Of a DNA stretch of 49,022 nt, positions 1 through 9,204 are shown piece by piece. The translations under genes were made by a program, and so were the position numbers. The number at the start of each line of letters is the position of its first letter. Positions within the stretch are counted from its first letter, which is position 1. The DNA comes from Flavicella sp042091695 (lineage in GTDB: Bacteria > Bacteroidota > Bacteroidia > Flavobacteriales > Flavobacteriaceae). The DNA lies in contig JBELHA010000017.1 in the NCBI GenBank assembly GCA_042091695.1, positions 1 through 49,022 on the forward strand, given 5' to 3'. A model generated the notes under the pieces. It made no database searches and was not told where the DNA came from. It was given only the letters and a program-made list of their open reading frames with translations.

Positions 1-4
1 AAAG

Positions 5-78
5 TGGACCCACTTGGGCTCGAACCAAGGACCACCTGATTATGAGTCAGGTGCTCTAACCAACTGAGCTATGGGTCC
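5..78 (-). tRNA. tRNA with anticodon CAU (tRNA-Ile2 more likely than tRNA-Met)
   Basis: The minus strand folds into a full 74-nt cloverleaf. It has a 7-bp acceptor stem, a D-arm containing AGCTCAGTTGGTTAGAGC, an anticodon loop CTCATAA with anticodon CAT, a T-arm with GGTTCGAGCC, and discriminator A73. The 3' CCA is not encoded. CAU can mean initiator Met, elongator Met, or Ile2, whose C34 is changed to lysidine by TilS. The acceptor stem has C4-G69 and C5-G68, as in E. coli tRNA-Ile2 and unlike E. coli elongator tRNA-Met, so I lean to Ile2. It lacks the C1-A72 mismatch typical of an initiator. A tilS gene lies about 38 kb away in this window. Confidence 0.93.
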
Positions 79-151
79 GAAACGGATTGCAAAATTAACA
101 ATATTTTGCAATTGACAATACTTTTCTAGAAAAAAATCTAAAAAATTTGCA

Positions 152-1123
152 CTAGACCGTACGCGTCATCAAGCTTTCACCAAACAAACGCAAGGCAAGC
201 TTCTTATCTTCAGCTATTTCCATACTTTCCAGTACCGAAAAAGCTTTTTCTGTATAGGATTTTATTTCTTTTTGTGTCAATACATCACTACCAATAGCGA
301 CAAACAATTCTTTGACACGTGTAACTTTAGCATCCGTATCTGAATCACTTCCAGAAAACAAAACTGCCAGTTCCTCTTTTTGTGCCGCATCTGCATGAGA
401 CATAGCCTGTAAATACAAAAAGGTCTTTTTATTTTCTATAATATCCCCTCCTATTTGTTTTCCAAATGTTTCAGGATCACCAAAAGCGTCCAAATAGTCA
501 TCTTGCAACTGGAAGGCCAAACCTAAATTCAATCCAAAGTCATAAATGTTTTGAGATTCTTTTTCTGAGGCACCCGCAATAATAGCCCCCATTTTTAAAG
601 CTGCTGCAACCAAAACAGATGTTTTCAAACGAATCATCTCAATATAATCTGGAATCGTTACATCACTACGCGTCTCAAAATCCATGTCATATTGCTGTCC
701 TTCACAAACCTCCAAAGATGTCTTACTAAATAATTGAAGCAATTGTTTGAACTCAGCCCCATCATAGGACTCCAATAACTGATACGCCATAATCATCATG
801 GCATCTCCAGATAAAATTGCTGTATTCACATCCCATTTCTCATGAACGGTAGCTTTTTTTCTACGCAAAGGGGCCGCATCCATAATATCGTCGTGCAACA
901 AGGTGAAATTGTGAAATACCTCTACTGCCAAAGCAGCGTCCAACCCTTCTTTATAGGAAGTTCCAAAAGCATCTACTCCCATCAAAACCAATATAGGGCG
1001 TAAACGTTTTCCTCCCAATTCCAATATATAATCTATAGGAGCATATAAGTTCTCAGGCTCCTTAGCTACAATGCGCTCTTTTAAGTAGGCAAGAAATTCT
1101 TCTTTGTAATCCGTTATATTCAA
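152..1123 (-). CDS. Polyprenyl diphosphate synthase (trans-isoprenyl, GGPP-type)
   Basis: This protein of 323 residues is a trans-prenyltransferase that condenses isopentenyl diphosphate onto allylic diphosphates, supplying chains for quinones or carotenoids. Visible motifs are GGKRLRP (37-43), the first Asp-rich motif DDIMD (78-82) followed by RR, and the second motif DDYLD (208-212). The first motif is DDxxD without the two-residue insertion of bacterial farnesyl synthases, and Phe73 sits five residues before it, so a C20-type product is a reasonable guess; chain length cannot be read reliably. The only start near the expected N-terminus is TTG at 1123. It is transcribed divergently from the efflux regulator and ends close to the tRNA. 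Confidence 0.9.
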   Translation of the reverse strand: MNITDYKEEFLAYLKERIVAKEPENLYAPIDYILELGGKRLRPILVLMGVDAFGTSYKEGLDAALAVEVFHNFTLLHDDIMDAAPLRRKKATVHEKWDVNTAILSGDAMMIMAYQLLESYDGAEFKQLLQLFSKTSLEVCEGQQYDMDFETRSDVTIPDYIEMIRLKTSVLVAAALKMGAIIAGASEKESQNIYDFGLNLGLAFQLQDDYLDAFGDPETFGKQIGGDIIENKKTFLYLQAMSHADAAQKEELAVLFSGSDSDTDAKVTRVKELFVAIGSDVLTQKEIKSYTEKAFSVLESMEIAEDKKLALRLFGESLMTRTV

Positions 1124-1242
1124 AATCTAAAATATTTTTTGTAAAAGTAAAAGAAAGGAATGAAACGAACTCGCTTTTGTAAAAAATAATAACAAGGGAT
1201 ACAAAACCAAGTATTTAATCTTTTGTTAACAAAAAAAACTAC

Positions 1243-1270
1243 GGAAACTTTTTTTGTTTTTAAAGTTTCC
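1243..1270. promoter_or_regulatory. Inverted-repeat operator of the TetR-type efflux operon
   Basis: A perfect 9-bp inverted repeat, GGAAACTTT (1243-1251) and AAAGTTTCC (1262-1270) with a 10-bp spacer, lies between and over the -33 and -7 promoter elements of the TetR gene. TetR-family regulators commonly bind such palindromes over their own promoter. The sequence shows the repeat and its position; autorepression of the four-gene operon is an inference. Confidence 0.7.
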
Positions 1271-1282
1271 TACGTAGATTTG
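1251..1282 (+). promoter_or_regulatory. Bacteroidota-type promoter of the efflux operon
   Basis: A TTTTTG box (1251-1256) is followed after 18 bp by TAGATTTG (1275-1282), matching the Bacteroidota consensus of a TTG-type -33 box and a TAnnTTTG -7 box. Transcription should start about 1287-1290. The TTG codon at 1285 would then be untranscribed, so translation should begin at ATG 1294 or 1300. Confidence 0.75.
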
Positions 1283-1293
1283 CATTGAATTTT

Positions 1294-1902
1294 ATGAGTA
1301 TGAAAGAAAATGTATTGCAAACGGCGACTGAAATGTTTTTGAACCTTGGGTTCAAAAGCGTTACGATGGACGATATCGCCCAAAAACTAGGAATTTCTAA
1401 AAAGACGATTTACACCCACTTCCCTAACAAAAACAAATTGGTAGAAGCGACAACATTCAATTTATTTGACACCATTTGTGAAGGGATTGACAAAATCATT
1501 GATGAGCAACACAACCCAATTGAAGAAGTTTTTCGTATCAAACGGTTTATCATACAGAAAGTAAAAGACGAGCGATCCCCTAGCATCTACCAACTCAAAA
1601 AATACTATACTAAAGTACACAACGCCTTAATGCAAAAACAATTTGAGATGATGCAGACCTGCGTTGCTGACAATATCAATAAGGGAATCGCAGAAGGCTA
1701 TTTTAGGAAAGACTTAGACGTGGACTTAATGACCCGTATCTATTTCGTGGGGATATCTGGAATCAAAGACGGAGACACTTTTCCAACCGAACAATTCGAT
1801 ATGAATTATCTATTTGAAAACTATATAGAATACCACATTCGAGGTATCGCAACAAAAAAAGGAATCGAAATATTAGAACAAACAAAACAACAACAAAAAT
1901 AA
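1294..1902 (+). CDS. TetR/AcrR-family transcriptional regulator
   Basis: This protein of about 202 residues has an N-terminal TetR helix-turn-helix: a first helix around the VLQTATEMFLNLGF segment, then VTMDDIAQKLGISKKTIYTHF. It ends in an all-helical ligand-binding domain of no recognisable specificity. The reading frame opens at TTG 1285, but that codon lies only three bases past the -7 box, so I choose ATG 1294 (ATG 1300 is also possible). It is the first gene of a TetR-TolC-MFP-RND operon; the next ORF starts two bases after its stop. A palindrome over the promoter suggests autorepression relieved by a pump substrate or stress signal. Confidence 0.9.
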   Translation: MSMKENVLQTATEMFLNLGFKSVTMDDIAQKLGISKKTIYTHFPNKNKLVEATTFNLFDTICEGIDKIIDEQHNPIEEVFRIKRFIIQKVKDERSPSIYQLKKYYTKVHNALMQKQFEMMQTCVADNINKGIAEGYFRKDLDVDLMTRIYFVGISGIKDGDTFPTEQFDMNYLFENYIEYHIRGIATKKGIEILEQTKQQQK

Positions 1903-1903
1903 A

Positions 1904-3223
1904 ATGAAGAAAACAACCATTAGCCTACTACTAGTGCTGCTAGCACAATTTAGCTACGCACAAAACGGCACCACAAAAACCTCTTTTAGCCTGCAGGAAG
2001 CCACAGAGTATGCACTGCAACACAATAGGAGCATTCAAAATGCGAGCTTGAACATTCAAGCCGCTGAAGAAAAGAGATGGGAAACCATCACAATGGGACT
2101 CCCGCAAATCAATGGAAAGATTGATTACAAAAGTAACATTGTACGTCCCATAGAAAACGGAGATCCTATCATAGATTTCTTTATTCCTAAACACAGCTTA
2201 AGTCCCTCTGTAACCCTGTCGCAACTGATATTTGACGGGTCTTATATCGTTGGATTGAGAGCTTCAAAGGTCTTTTTAGAAATCTCAAAAAACTACAAGG
2301 AAAAGACGGAAAATGAGATTGAAATAGCCGTTGTAAATGCCTATACCACAGCGCAAATCACCAAAGAAAATATTGCGATTATGGATCGAAATATTGCAAG
2401 TGTGCAAGAAAACCTCAACGACACAAAAGCAATTTATGAAAACGGATTGACCGAAGAAGAAAGTGTAGAACAACTCTCTTTGACTTTGGCAGACCTTGAA
2501 AATACTCGTAAAAACCTTAGCAATGCCAATGAAGTAGCTCAAGGAATGGTGCAATTACTACTTGGTATACCAGCAACAACTCAAATTGACCTCTACGAAA
2601 GTTTGGAAACATTAATTGCCAATCACAGCACGCTTGAAGGAACAAAAACAAAACACAGTGTCTTTAATAACATCGACTATAAAATCGCACTCAACGATGT
2701 ACAGAGTAAAGAATTGCTCTACCAAAGCGAACGCGCTAAATACCTTCCAAGTATCGCAGGATTTGTAAGCGGAAATTACCAAGGTATCAACAGTAGTTTT
2801 GGTGATTTGTTCGACAACCAACAAGATTGGCTATCTACCGTAGTCGCTGGGGTAAGTATCAACTTTCCCATCTTTACTTCATTTAAGATAAGATCTCAAA
2901 AACGTCAGGCAAAAATAAAATGGGATGCTTCCATCAACAGTCTAAAAGATACTGAACAAAAATTAAGCTTAGATATCAAAAACGCACAAAGCAATTACAT
3001 ACTTGCTTTAGAGACCTTCGAGAATAGAAGAAAAAACCTATCGCTGGCAGAAAAAATAGAACGCAAAAACACGGTAAAATTCAAAGAAGGATTGACGAGT
3101 AGTATTGCTTTACGCCAAGTGCAAATGCAATTGTACAGCAGCCAGCAAGAATACCTAAAAGCCATCTCAGAGGTCATCAATAAAAAAGTAGTTTTAAAAA
3201 ACACCATCAACCTAAACAAATAA
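1904..3223 (+). CDS. TolC-family outer-membrane efflux channel
   Basis: The protein of 439 residues begins with a Sec signal peptide (about residues 1-20, ending SYAQ) and continues as two repeats of the outer-membrane efflux family. These are rich in long helices (for example residues 135-215 and 330-430) with strands that would form the outer-membrane barrel. It would be the exit duct of a tripartite pump with the adaptor and RND permease encoded directly downstream. The length is normal for Bacteroidota TolC homologues. The ATG lies two bases after the TetR stop, so translation is probably coupled. The transported compound cannot be told from sequence. Confidence 0.92.
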   Translation: MKKTTISLLLVLLAQFSYAQNGTTKTSFSLQEATEYALQHNRSIQNASLNIQAAEEKRWETITMGLPQINGKIDYKSNIVRPIENGDPIIDFFIPKHSLSPSVTLSQLIFDGSYIVGLRASKVFLEISKNYKEKTENEIEIAVVNAYTTAQITKENIAIMDRNIASVQENLNDTKAIYENGLTEEESVEQLSLTLADLENTRKNLSNANEVAQGMVQLLLGIPATTQIDLYESLETLIANHSTLEGTKTKHSVFNNIDYKIALNDVQSKELLYQSERAKYLPSIAGFVSGNYQGINSSFGDLFDNQQDWLSTVVAGVSINFPIFTSFKIRSQKRQAKIKWDASINSLKDTEQKLSLDIKNAQSNYILALETFENRRKNLSLAEKIERKNTVKFKEGLTSSIALRQVQMQLYSSQQEYLKAISEVINKKVVLKNTINLNK

Positions 3224-3229
3224 AAAGTC

Positions 3230-4405
3230 ATGAAATATATCTATAGCATCCTTGCAAGTGCAGTTCTGTTAACTGCTTGTGGAGAGGAAAAAAAACAAAG
3301 CATTCAAAACGTAATTGAAACCGGAGATATCAAAGAAATCCGTGCAAAGAAAAAGGAAATAGAAGCAAACCAAAAAGCGATTCAAATTCAATTGGATTCT
3401 CTTTCTACTGCTATTGCACGACTGGACACAAGCAAAAAACTACCATTAGTTACGACACTTTTAGTCCAACCTACAACATTCAACCACTATGTTGAAGTGC
3501 AAGGAAATGTTAGTACTAAAAAAAATATATTGATATATCCTGAAATGCCAGGAATCCTTAAAAAAGTATATGTAACAGAAGGACAATATGTACAAAAAGG
3601 TGCTGTATTAGCACTATTAAGTGACAACGGAATAAGCGATCAAATCGCACAATTGGAAACCCAATCCAAATTGGCAAAGACTGTCTTTGAAAGACAAGCG
3701 CGTTTGTGGCAACAGCAAATAGGATCTGAAATAGAATACCTACAAGCTGAAACCAACTACCAAACTACTCTAAATGGACTGGCTCAAGCCAAAGAACAAT
3801 TAGAAAAATCAAAAATCAGAGCCCCTTTTAGCGGAACGATTGACGAAATATTCAAAGAAGAAGGAACTGTGGTTGCACCTGGAATGGGAGCAGAAATTTT
3901 TCGTGTCATCAACCTCAGTAAAATGTATGTAGACGCTGACATCCCTGAAAGCCATATCAAGAACATTCAAAAAGGGAAAAAAGTAAAGGTACATTTGCCT
4001 GTACTCGGAAAAGTTGTAGACGCTACTGTACAACAAGTAGGGAATTTTATCAATCCTAACAATAGAACATTTAACGTTGAAATTGGAATAGAAAACCCTT
4101 CAAAAACTATCAAGCCCAACATGACTGCTAAATTGCAAATCAATGATTACAGCAATGAAACAGCAATATTGATCCCTCAAAGTATCATCTCAGAAAATGC
4201 AGCGGGAGAACAGTATATCTATACCATTGGAGCAAAAAATAAAATCGGGGAAGCAACTGCCAAAAGAACCATCATTCGTACGGGGAAAACCCAAGGGGAC
4301 GTGATTGAAATACTGAATGATTTTAGCAAAGGTATTGAAATTATTGACGAAGGTGCAAGAAGCGTAACAAATGGACAAACGGTTAAAGTGCTTAAAAGCC
4401 TTTAA
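3230..4405 (+). CDS. RND efflux periplasmic adaptor (membrane fusion lipoprotein)
   Basis: This protein of 391 residues is of the HlyD/AcrA adaptor type. A lipoprotein signal ends in the lipobox LLTAC (Cys17), so it should be anchored in the inner membrane facing the periplasm. Residues about 30-66 form an extra N-terminal coiled coil. A split lipoyl/barrel-sandwich domain follows (PGILKKVYVTEGQYVQKGAVL and later IRAPFSGTIDEI), flanking a short helical hairpin, then the beta-barrel and membrane-proximal domains. It starts six bases after the tolC-type stop. It would bridge the RND permease and the outer-membrane channel. Confidence 0.92.
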   Translation: MKYIYSILASAVLLTACGEEKKQSIQNVIETGDIKEIRAKKKEIEANQKAIQIQLDSLSTAIARLDTSKKLPLVTTLLVQPTTFNHYVEVQGNVSTKKNILIYPEMPGILKKVYVTEGQYVQKGAVLALLSDNGISDQIAQLETQSKLAKTVFERQARLWQQQIGSEIEYLQAETNYQTTLNGLAQAKEQLEKSKIRAPFSGTIDEIFKEEGTVVAPGMGAEIFRVINLSKMYVDADIPESHIKNIQKGKKVKVHLPVLGKVVDATVQQVGNFINPNNRTFNVEIGIENPSKTIKPNMTAKLQINDYSNETAILIPQSIISENAAGEQYIYTIGAKNKIGEATAKRTIIRTGKTQGDVIEILNDFSKGIEIIDEGARSVTNGQTVKVLKSL

Positions 4406-4454
4406 TCATAATTGACCTATTGTGTTAAAAATATAGCAACGAAAAACATTTACA

Positions 4455-7400
4455 ATGACCGATAAAAAAGTTGACAAAGAATTTGGATTGTCCTCATGGG
4501 CAATCAACAACAAAACGACCATTTATGTATTGATGGCCTTGATATTCTTTATGGGAATCTCCGCTTACTTTAGCATGCCGAGAGAAAATTTCCCTGAAAT
4601 CAAGGAAACTAAAATATACATCAGCTCTGTCTACCCAGGTAACACAGCCGAAGACATCGAAAAATTAATTACAAACCCGGTTGAAGACCGTTTGAAAACA
4701 GTGAGTAATGTCGTTGATATCACCTCTACATCTCAAGAAGATTACTCTATTGTGATTGTCGAGTTTGACGAAAGTATCACCGTGGAACAAGCTAAACAAA
4801 AGGTAAAAGACCAAATAGACAGTGAAACTTCAAGTGAAGACTGGCCTACTTTTAACAATGCCAAAGTAGCACCCAACGTATTTGAATTGAGCATGTCTGA
4901 GGAATTGCCAATTCTAAATATCAATATCTCAGGTGACTACCCTGTTTACAAACTAAAGGAGTTTGCAGAATATTTACAGGAAGAAATAGAAGACTTGCCT
5001 GAAATCAAAAAGGCAGACATTCGCGGGGCACAGGACAAAGAAGTAGAAATCGCAGTGGACATCTACAAGATGATGGCTGCAAAGATCAGTTTTAACGACA
5101 TCGTTGGAGCTATCGGAAACGGGAACACTACTTTATCTGCAGGTAATCTGATTACGAGTGGACAAAGGCGTACCATACGAATTGTGGGAGAAATTAAGGA
5201 CCCGAAAGACTTGAATAATTTTGTCATCAAAAACGAACGTCACAACCCTATCTATTTAGAGGATATTGCAACGGTACAATTTAAAGACAAAGACAAGACT
5301 ACTTATGCCCGTGAAAATGGACACAGCGTTGTGATGCTAGATGTAAAGAAACGCTCTGGAAAAAACATGGTGGCTGCAGCAGATCAAATTCAAATCATCG
5401 TAGCCGATGCCATTGAAAATGTATTTCCAAAAGATTTACAAGTTACTATCGCAAACGACCAATCTTCGAAGACAATTGGACAGGTAGACGACCTGGTCAA
5501 CAATATCATATTCGGTATCATCTTGGTAGTGACAGTATTGATGTTTTTCCTTGGTTTCAAAAACGCCTTGTTTGTTGGTTTTGCAATCCCCATGTCTATG
5601 TTTATGTCTTTGATGATCTTAAACGCATTGGGATACACGATGAATACCATGATCCTTTTTGGTCTAATTATGGGACTTGGAATGTTGGTAGACAACGGAA
5701 TTGTAGTGGTAGAAAATGTCTACCGTTTGATGGAAGAAGAAGGAATGAGCCGTGTAGCAGCAGCAAAAAAAGGAATCAGTGAAATCGCTTATCCTATTAT
5801 TATTTCTACAGCAACAACAGTTGCTGCATTTATTCCTTTGGGAATGTGGCCAGGGGTCATGGGACAATTTATGGTTTATTTCCCAATCACACTCTCCGTA
5901 GTTTTAGGTTCTTCTTTGTTTGTAGCTATCTTTTTCAACTCTGTGATGGTCTCGCAATTTATGACCACAGAGGACAAAAACATGCCGCTACAACAAATTA
6001 TCAAAACATCTCTAATCCTAGTTGCTTTCGGAGCTGTTATCTTTTTCTTTGGTGGCAAATACAATGCACTAGGTTCAGTACTTGTGTTTACAGCCATTTT
6101 ATTGTGGGCATACCGTTTGTTTATAAGATCATGGGCAAATGCATTTCAAAACAAAGTATTGCCTCGTCTAGAGCAGTGGTACGAAAGAGTATTACGCAAA
6201 GCAATGACAGGATGGAAAGCAGTTGCTTTGGTAATTGCCACCTTCCTACTCTTGATTTTTGCCTTTGGAGCTTTTGGTGGCTCTGTTGCAAGTCAACGTA
6301 CGAAAATTGAATTTTTCCCTGACAACAAGCCCAACCAAATTATCGTATATATTGAATATCCTGAAGGTACCGATATTGTAAAAACCAATCTGATCACCCA
6401 GCAAATTGAGGAAAAAGTATACGCTGTTTTAAATGGTGAAGAATATGTGGATGGTGGCTATAATTTCTTGGTAGAAAGTACAATTTCTCAAGTAGGAGAA
6501 GGTGCTGGAAACCCACAAACAGATGGAGGATCTGCTGCTGAAATGCCACACAAAGGGAAGATCACAGCTTCCATGCGTGAATACAAATACAGACGTGGTG
6601 CTGATAGTGAATTGTTACGTCAGAAAGTACAAACCGCATTGGTAGGTATTTTTCCTGGAGTGTTGATCTCTGTTGAAAAAGATGCCAACGGACCTCCAGC
6701 AGGTGCACCTATTAGTATCGAAATAGAAGGAAAAGATTATGCTGAATTAATTGCGACCGCAGAAAAAATGCGTGAGTTCATCAACTCAAAAAATATAGCT
6801 GGTATCGACGAATTAAAAATCGATGTCAACCGTGACAAACCTGGAATGCAAGTAGTTGTCGACCGTAAAAAAGCTGGTGAGCTTGGCGTGAGTACTGGAC
6901 AGGTTGGAATGCAATTGAGAAACTCCATCTTTGGAAGTAAGGCCGGAATCTACAAAGAAGATGGTGAAGACTATGATATCTATGTACGATTCAATGAAGA
7001 AAACCGTTACAACAAAAGTGCATTGTTCAACCAGAAGATTACTTTTAGAGACATGTCTGACGGTCAAATTAAAGAAGTACCTGTGTCAGCCGTTGCCAAA
7101 CAAAAAAACAACTCTGGATTTAGTGCCATCAAGCACAAAAGCACCAAGCGTGTGGTAACTGTTTACTCTGCTTTATCACCTGGATATACAGATGCAGGAA
7201 GTATCGTCAAACAAATTCAAGAGGAAATGAGTTCTTTTACAGAACTTTCTAAGGGTATTAAAATTGACTTTACAGGACAGATTGAAGAACAAAACAAACA
7301 AATGAACTTCTTGATGGGAGCATTCTTTACTGGATTGGCATTGATCTTCTTTATTTTGATTTTCCAATTCAACTCTGTATCCAAACCAGGAATCATCATG

Positions 7401-7919
7401 ATCGCTATCTTTTTGAGTTTGATCGGAGTGTTTGGAGGATTGGTAATTACAGGAGCTCCTTTTGTGATTATGATGACCATGATGGGAATCATCTCCTTGG
7501 CAGGTATTGTGGTGAATAACGGAGTGGTGTTGCTAGATTATGCACAGTTACTAATGGACAGAAGAAAAATTGTCCTCAACTTAAAGCCCGACGCTTACCT
7601 TCACAAAGAGGACTTGTTTGAAAGTATCGTAAAAGCAGGAAGTGCACGTTTGCGTCCTGTATTACTAACTGCTATTACAACCATTTTAGGTTTGATACCG
7701 CTTGCAATTGGACTGAACATTGATTTCTTTGGTCTTTTTGGTGAATTTGATGCACATGTCTACTTCGGTGGAGACAATGTAATCTTCTGGGGACCATTGG
7801 CATGGACGGTAATCTACGGATTGTTCGTGGCCACATTCCTTACACTAGTGATTGTACCAATCCTGTTCTTCTTGACCATGCGTTTTAAAATGTGGTTGAA
7901 AGTTCGTAAAATCGGCTAA
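4455..7919 (+). CDS. RND-family efflux permease (AcrB-like, extended)
   Basis: The 1154-residue inner-membrane pump has the usual two-fold RND plan of a transmembrane helix, a large periplasmic loop and a helix bundle, twice. The TM4 region carries the conserved Asp in GLGMLVDNGIVVVENV (about 405-420), part of the proton relay. It is about 100 residues longer than E. coli AcrB. Much of the extra length is a hydrophobic stretch at about 515-560 between the two halves, and an insertion near the C-terminus (LNIDFFGLFGEFDAHVYFGG) just before the last helix. Start ATG 4455 is 49 bases after the adaptor. Whether it exports drugs, lipids or other compounds is unknown. Confidence 0.93.
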   Translation: MTDKKVDKEFGLSSWAINNKTTIYVLMALIFFMGISAYFSMPRENFPEIKETKIYISSVYPGNTAEDIEKLITNPVEDRLKTVSNVVDITSTSQEDYSIVIVEFDESITVEQAKQKVKDQIDSETSSEDWPTFNNAKVAPNVFELSMSEELPILNINISGDYPVYKLKEFAEYLQEEIEDLPEIKKADIRGAQDKEVEIAVDIYKMMAAKISFNDIVGAIGNGNTTLSAGNLITSGQRRTIRIVGEIKDPKDLNNFVIKNERHNPIYLEDIATVQFKDKDKTTYARENGHSVVMLDVKKRSGKNMVAAADQIQIIVADAIENVFPKDLQVTIANDQSSKTIGQVDDLVNNIIFGIILVVTVLMFFLGFKNALFVGFAIPMSMFMSLMILNALGYTMNTMILFGLIMGLGMLVDNGIVVVENVYRLMEEEGMSRVAAAKKGISEIAYPIIISTATTVAAFIPLGMWPGVMGQFMVYFPITLSVVLGSSLFVAIFFNSVMVSQFMTTEDKNMPLQQIIKTSLILVAFGAVIFFFGGKYNALGSVLVFTAILLWAYRLFIRSWANAFQNKVLPRLEQWYERVLRKAMTGWKAVALVIATFLLLIFAFGAFGGSVASQRTKIEFFPDNKPNQIIVYIEYPEGTDIVKTNLITQQIEEKVYAVLNGEEYVDGGYNFLVESTISQVGEGAGNPQTDGGSAAEMPHKGKITASMREYKYRRGADSELLRQKVQTALVGIFPGVLISVEKDANGPPAGAPISIEIEGKDYAELIATAEKMREFINSKNIAGIDELKIDVNRDKPGMQVVVDRKKAGELGVSTGQVGMQLRNSIFGSKAGIYKEDGEDYDIYVRFNEENRYNKSALFNQKITFRDMSDGQIKEVPVSAVAKQKNNSGFSAIKHKSTKRVVTVYSALSPGYTDAGSIVKQIQEEMSSFTELSKGIKIDFTGQIEEQNKQMNFLMGAFFTGLALIFFILIFQFNSVSKPGIIMIAIFLSLIGVFGGLVITGAPFVIMMTMMGIISLAGIVVNNGVVLLDYAQLLMDRRKIVLNLKPDAYLHKEDLFESIVKAGSARLRPVLLTAITTILGLIPLAIGLNIDFFGLFGEFDAHVYFGGDNVIFWGPLAWTVIYGLFVATFLTLVIVPILFFLTMRFKMWLKVRKIG

Positions 7920-7940
7920 TTTTAATTTTAAATCAAGTAC

Positions 7941-7975
7941 AAACGGCTGCCTTTCAAAGGGCAGCCGTTTTTTTT
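7941..7975 (+). terminator. Rho-independent terminator of the efflux operon
   Basis: An 11-bp perfect stem, AAACGGCTGCC (7941-7951) with GGCAGCCGTTT (7960-7970), has an 8-nt loop and is followed by a T-run. It lies 21 bases after the RND permease stop. Confidence 0.9.
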
Positions 7976-8099
7976 ACTCAGAAAAGCTATACACTTTTAT
8001 AAAAAACATTGCTAAGCTCTATCTTAAAAAGATCTACACAAATATCTATAGGAAATATCACAGTGTTTTTTTGTATTTTCACGAAGTCAAAAAAATAAA

Positions 8100-8570
8100 A
8101 TGCAAAGCAATAAAACCTATACAGTAATTGAAGCCACACGCGCATTGGAGCATTTCTGTGCGTACCAAGAGCGCTGCCATAAGGAGGTGGTAGACAAACT
8201 ATACAAGCTAAAAATGATTGCTGAAGCCCAAGAACAAATCATCGGACATTTGATTACAGAGGGCTTTTTAAATGAGAGTAGGTTTGCTCAAAGTTTTGCC
8301 CGTGGAAAATTTCGCATTAAAAAATGGGGAAAAATACGAATCACCCAAGAACTCAAACGCAAGGATATTTCTGCCTATAACATCAAGCTCGGACTGAAAG
8401 AAATCGATGATGAAATGTATATATTGACATTACAAGATTTGATACAAAAGAAACAAAACAGCATCAAGGAAACAGATGCTTTCAAAAAGAAAAAAAAGAT
8501 GGTAGACTATCTTTTAAGGCAAGGTTACGAAGCAACATTGATCTTTGAAACCCTTACAACAGTTTCATAG
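8100..8570 (+). CDS. recX: Regulatory protein RecX
   Basis: This 156-residue all-helical protein has the three-helix repeats of RecX, which binds the RecA filament and limits its strand-exchange activity in the cytoplasm. Typical segments are ALEHFCAYQERCHKEV (N-terminal repeat), LITEGFLNESRFAQSFARGKFRIKKWGKIRI (core motif, residues about 57-85), and a C-terminal repeat with LRQGYEATLIFETL. The length fits the family. No recA lies nearby. The gene stands alone between the efflux-operon terminator and a convergent lipoprotein gene, with AT-rich DNA upstream. Confidence 0.9.
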   Translation: MQSNKTYTVIEATRALEHFCAYQERCHKEVVDKLYKLKMIAEAQEQIIGHLITEGFLNESRFAQSFARGKFRIKKWGKIRITQELKRKDISAYNIKLGLKEIDDEMYILTLQDLIQKKQNSIKETDAFKKKKKMVDYLLRQGYEATLIFETLTTVS

Positions 8571-8580
8571 GATAAAAATC

Positions 8581-9180
8581 TCAACGTTCAAAACTTCTTC
8601 TTTTCTGTTTGCGTTTACGAATAGGATATTCCTCTGGAACAATACTATCAAAATTAAATATAGATTCATCAAAATCTAAATCTGAATTCAAAGCATCCTG
8701 CTCAAACACCGCATTTATTTTAGCATTCAAAGAGCTGATAACATTGGCTATCTTTCCCGTTTGACGCTGTACCTCCTCTGCTTTGATAGAGCTGATAAAG
8801 GACATATCGTGCAATCTTAGCACCTCAGATTCTAACGTGTTTATCCTGGCATAAACACCACGTGACTTCAATAATGAAATATTGAGAGAGTCCCCCAAAA
8901 CCTCAGCAAAATCGAGAAGTTCTTTGGAGTGTTCCAAAGCATCACTTGGAGAAACCGAACTATACTGTTCTGAAAACAAGAGGACCAACTCATTATAGGT
9001 TGTCCAAGAAGCAGTTTTTTTTAGAGAATTGGAAGAAAGTAGCGCTTCTATTTTAAAAGAAGAAGTGGTTTCTAAATTCGAAATAGTAGTATCCCTAAAT
9101 TTAGGTATTTCTGTATTTTCATTATTATTAGTAACACATGAAGCAAATAATGTGATAAAAATTATTGTATATTTGACCAC
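8581..9180 (-). CDS. Putative lipoprotein of unknown function
   Basis: I do not recognise the family. The frame opens at 9234, but a TATATTTG box (9205-9212, minus strand) lies inside that extension. From GTG 9180 the protein starts with a compact lipoprotein signal (VVKYTIIFITLFASC), which gives 199 residues and is the start I prefer. The mature part is mostly helical, with a heptad-like stretch SLLKSRGVYARINTLESEVL and an acidic region DSDLDFDESIFNFDS. It ends in a very basic tail (RKRKQKRRSFER). It converges with recX, leaving only 10 bases between the stop codons. A periplasmic or outer-membrane inner-leaflet location is inferred from the signal. Confidence 0.6.
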   Translation of the reverse strand: MVKYTIIFITLFASCVTNNNENTEIPKFRDTTISNLETTSSFKIEALLSSNSLKKTASWTTYNELVLLFSEQYSSVSPSDALEHSKELLDFAEVLGDSLNISLLKSRGVYARINTLESEVLRLHDMSFISSIKAEEVQRQTGKIANVISSLNAKINAVFEQDALNSDLDFDESIFNFDSIVPEEYPIRKRKQKRRSFER

Positions 9181-9204
9181 TGAAAAGAAATATTTAGTTA
9201 TATT

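Noticed and set aside
5846..6310. 154-codon open frame on the plus strand in another frame
   Set aside because: It lies wholly inside the RND permease gene and its translation is Cys/His-rich with no recognisable family; it is a shadow frame.
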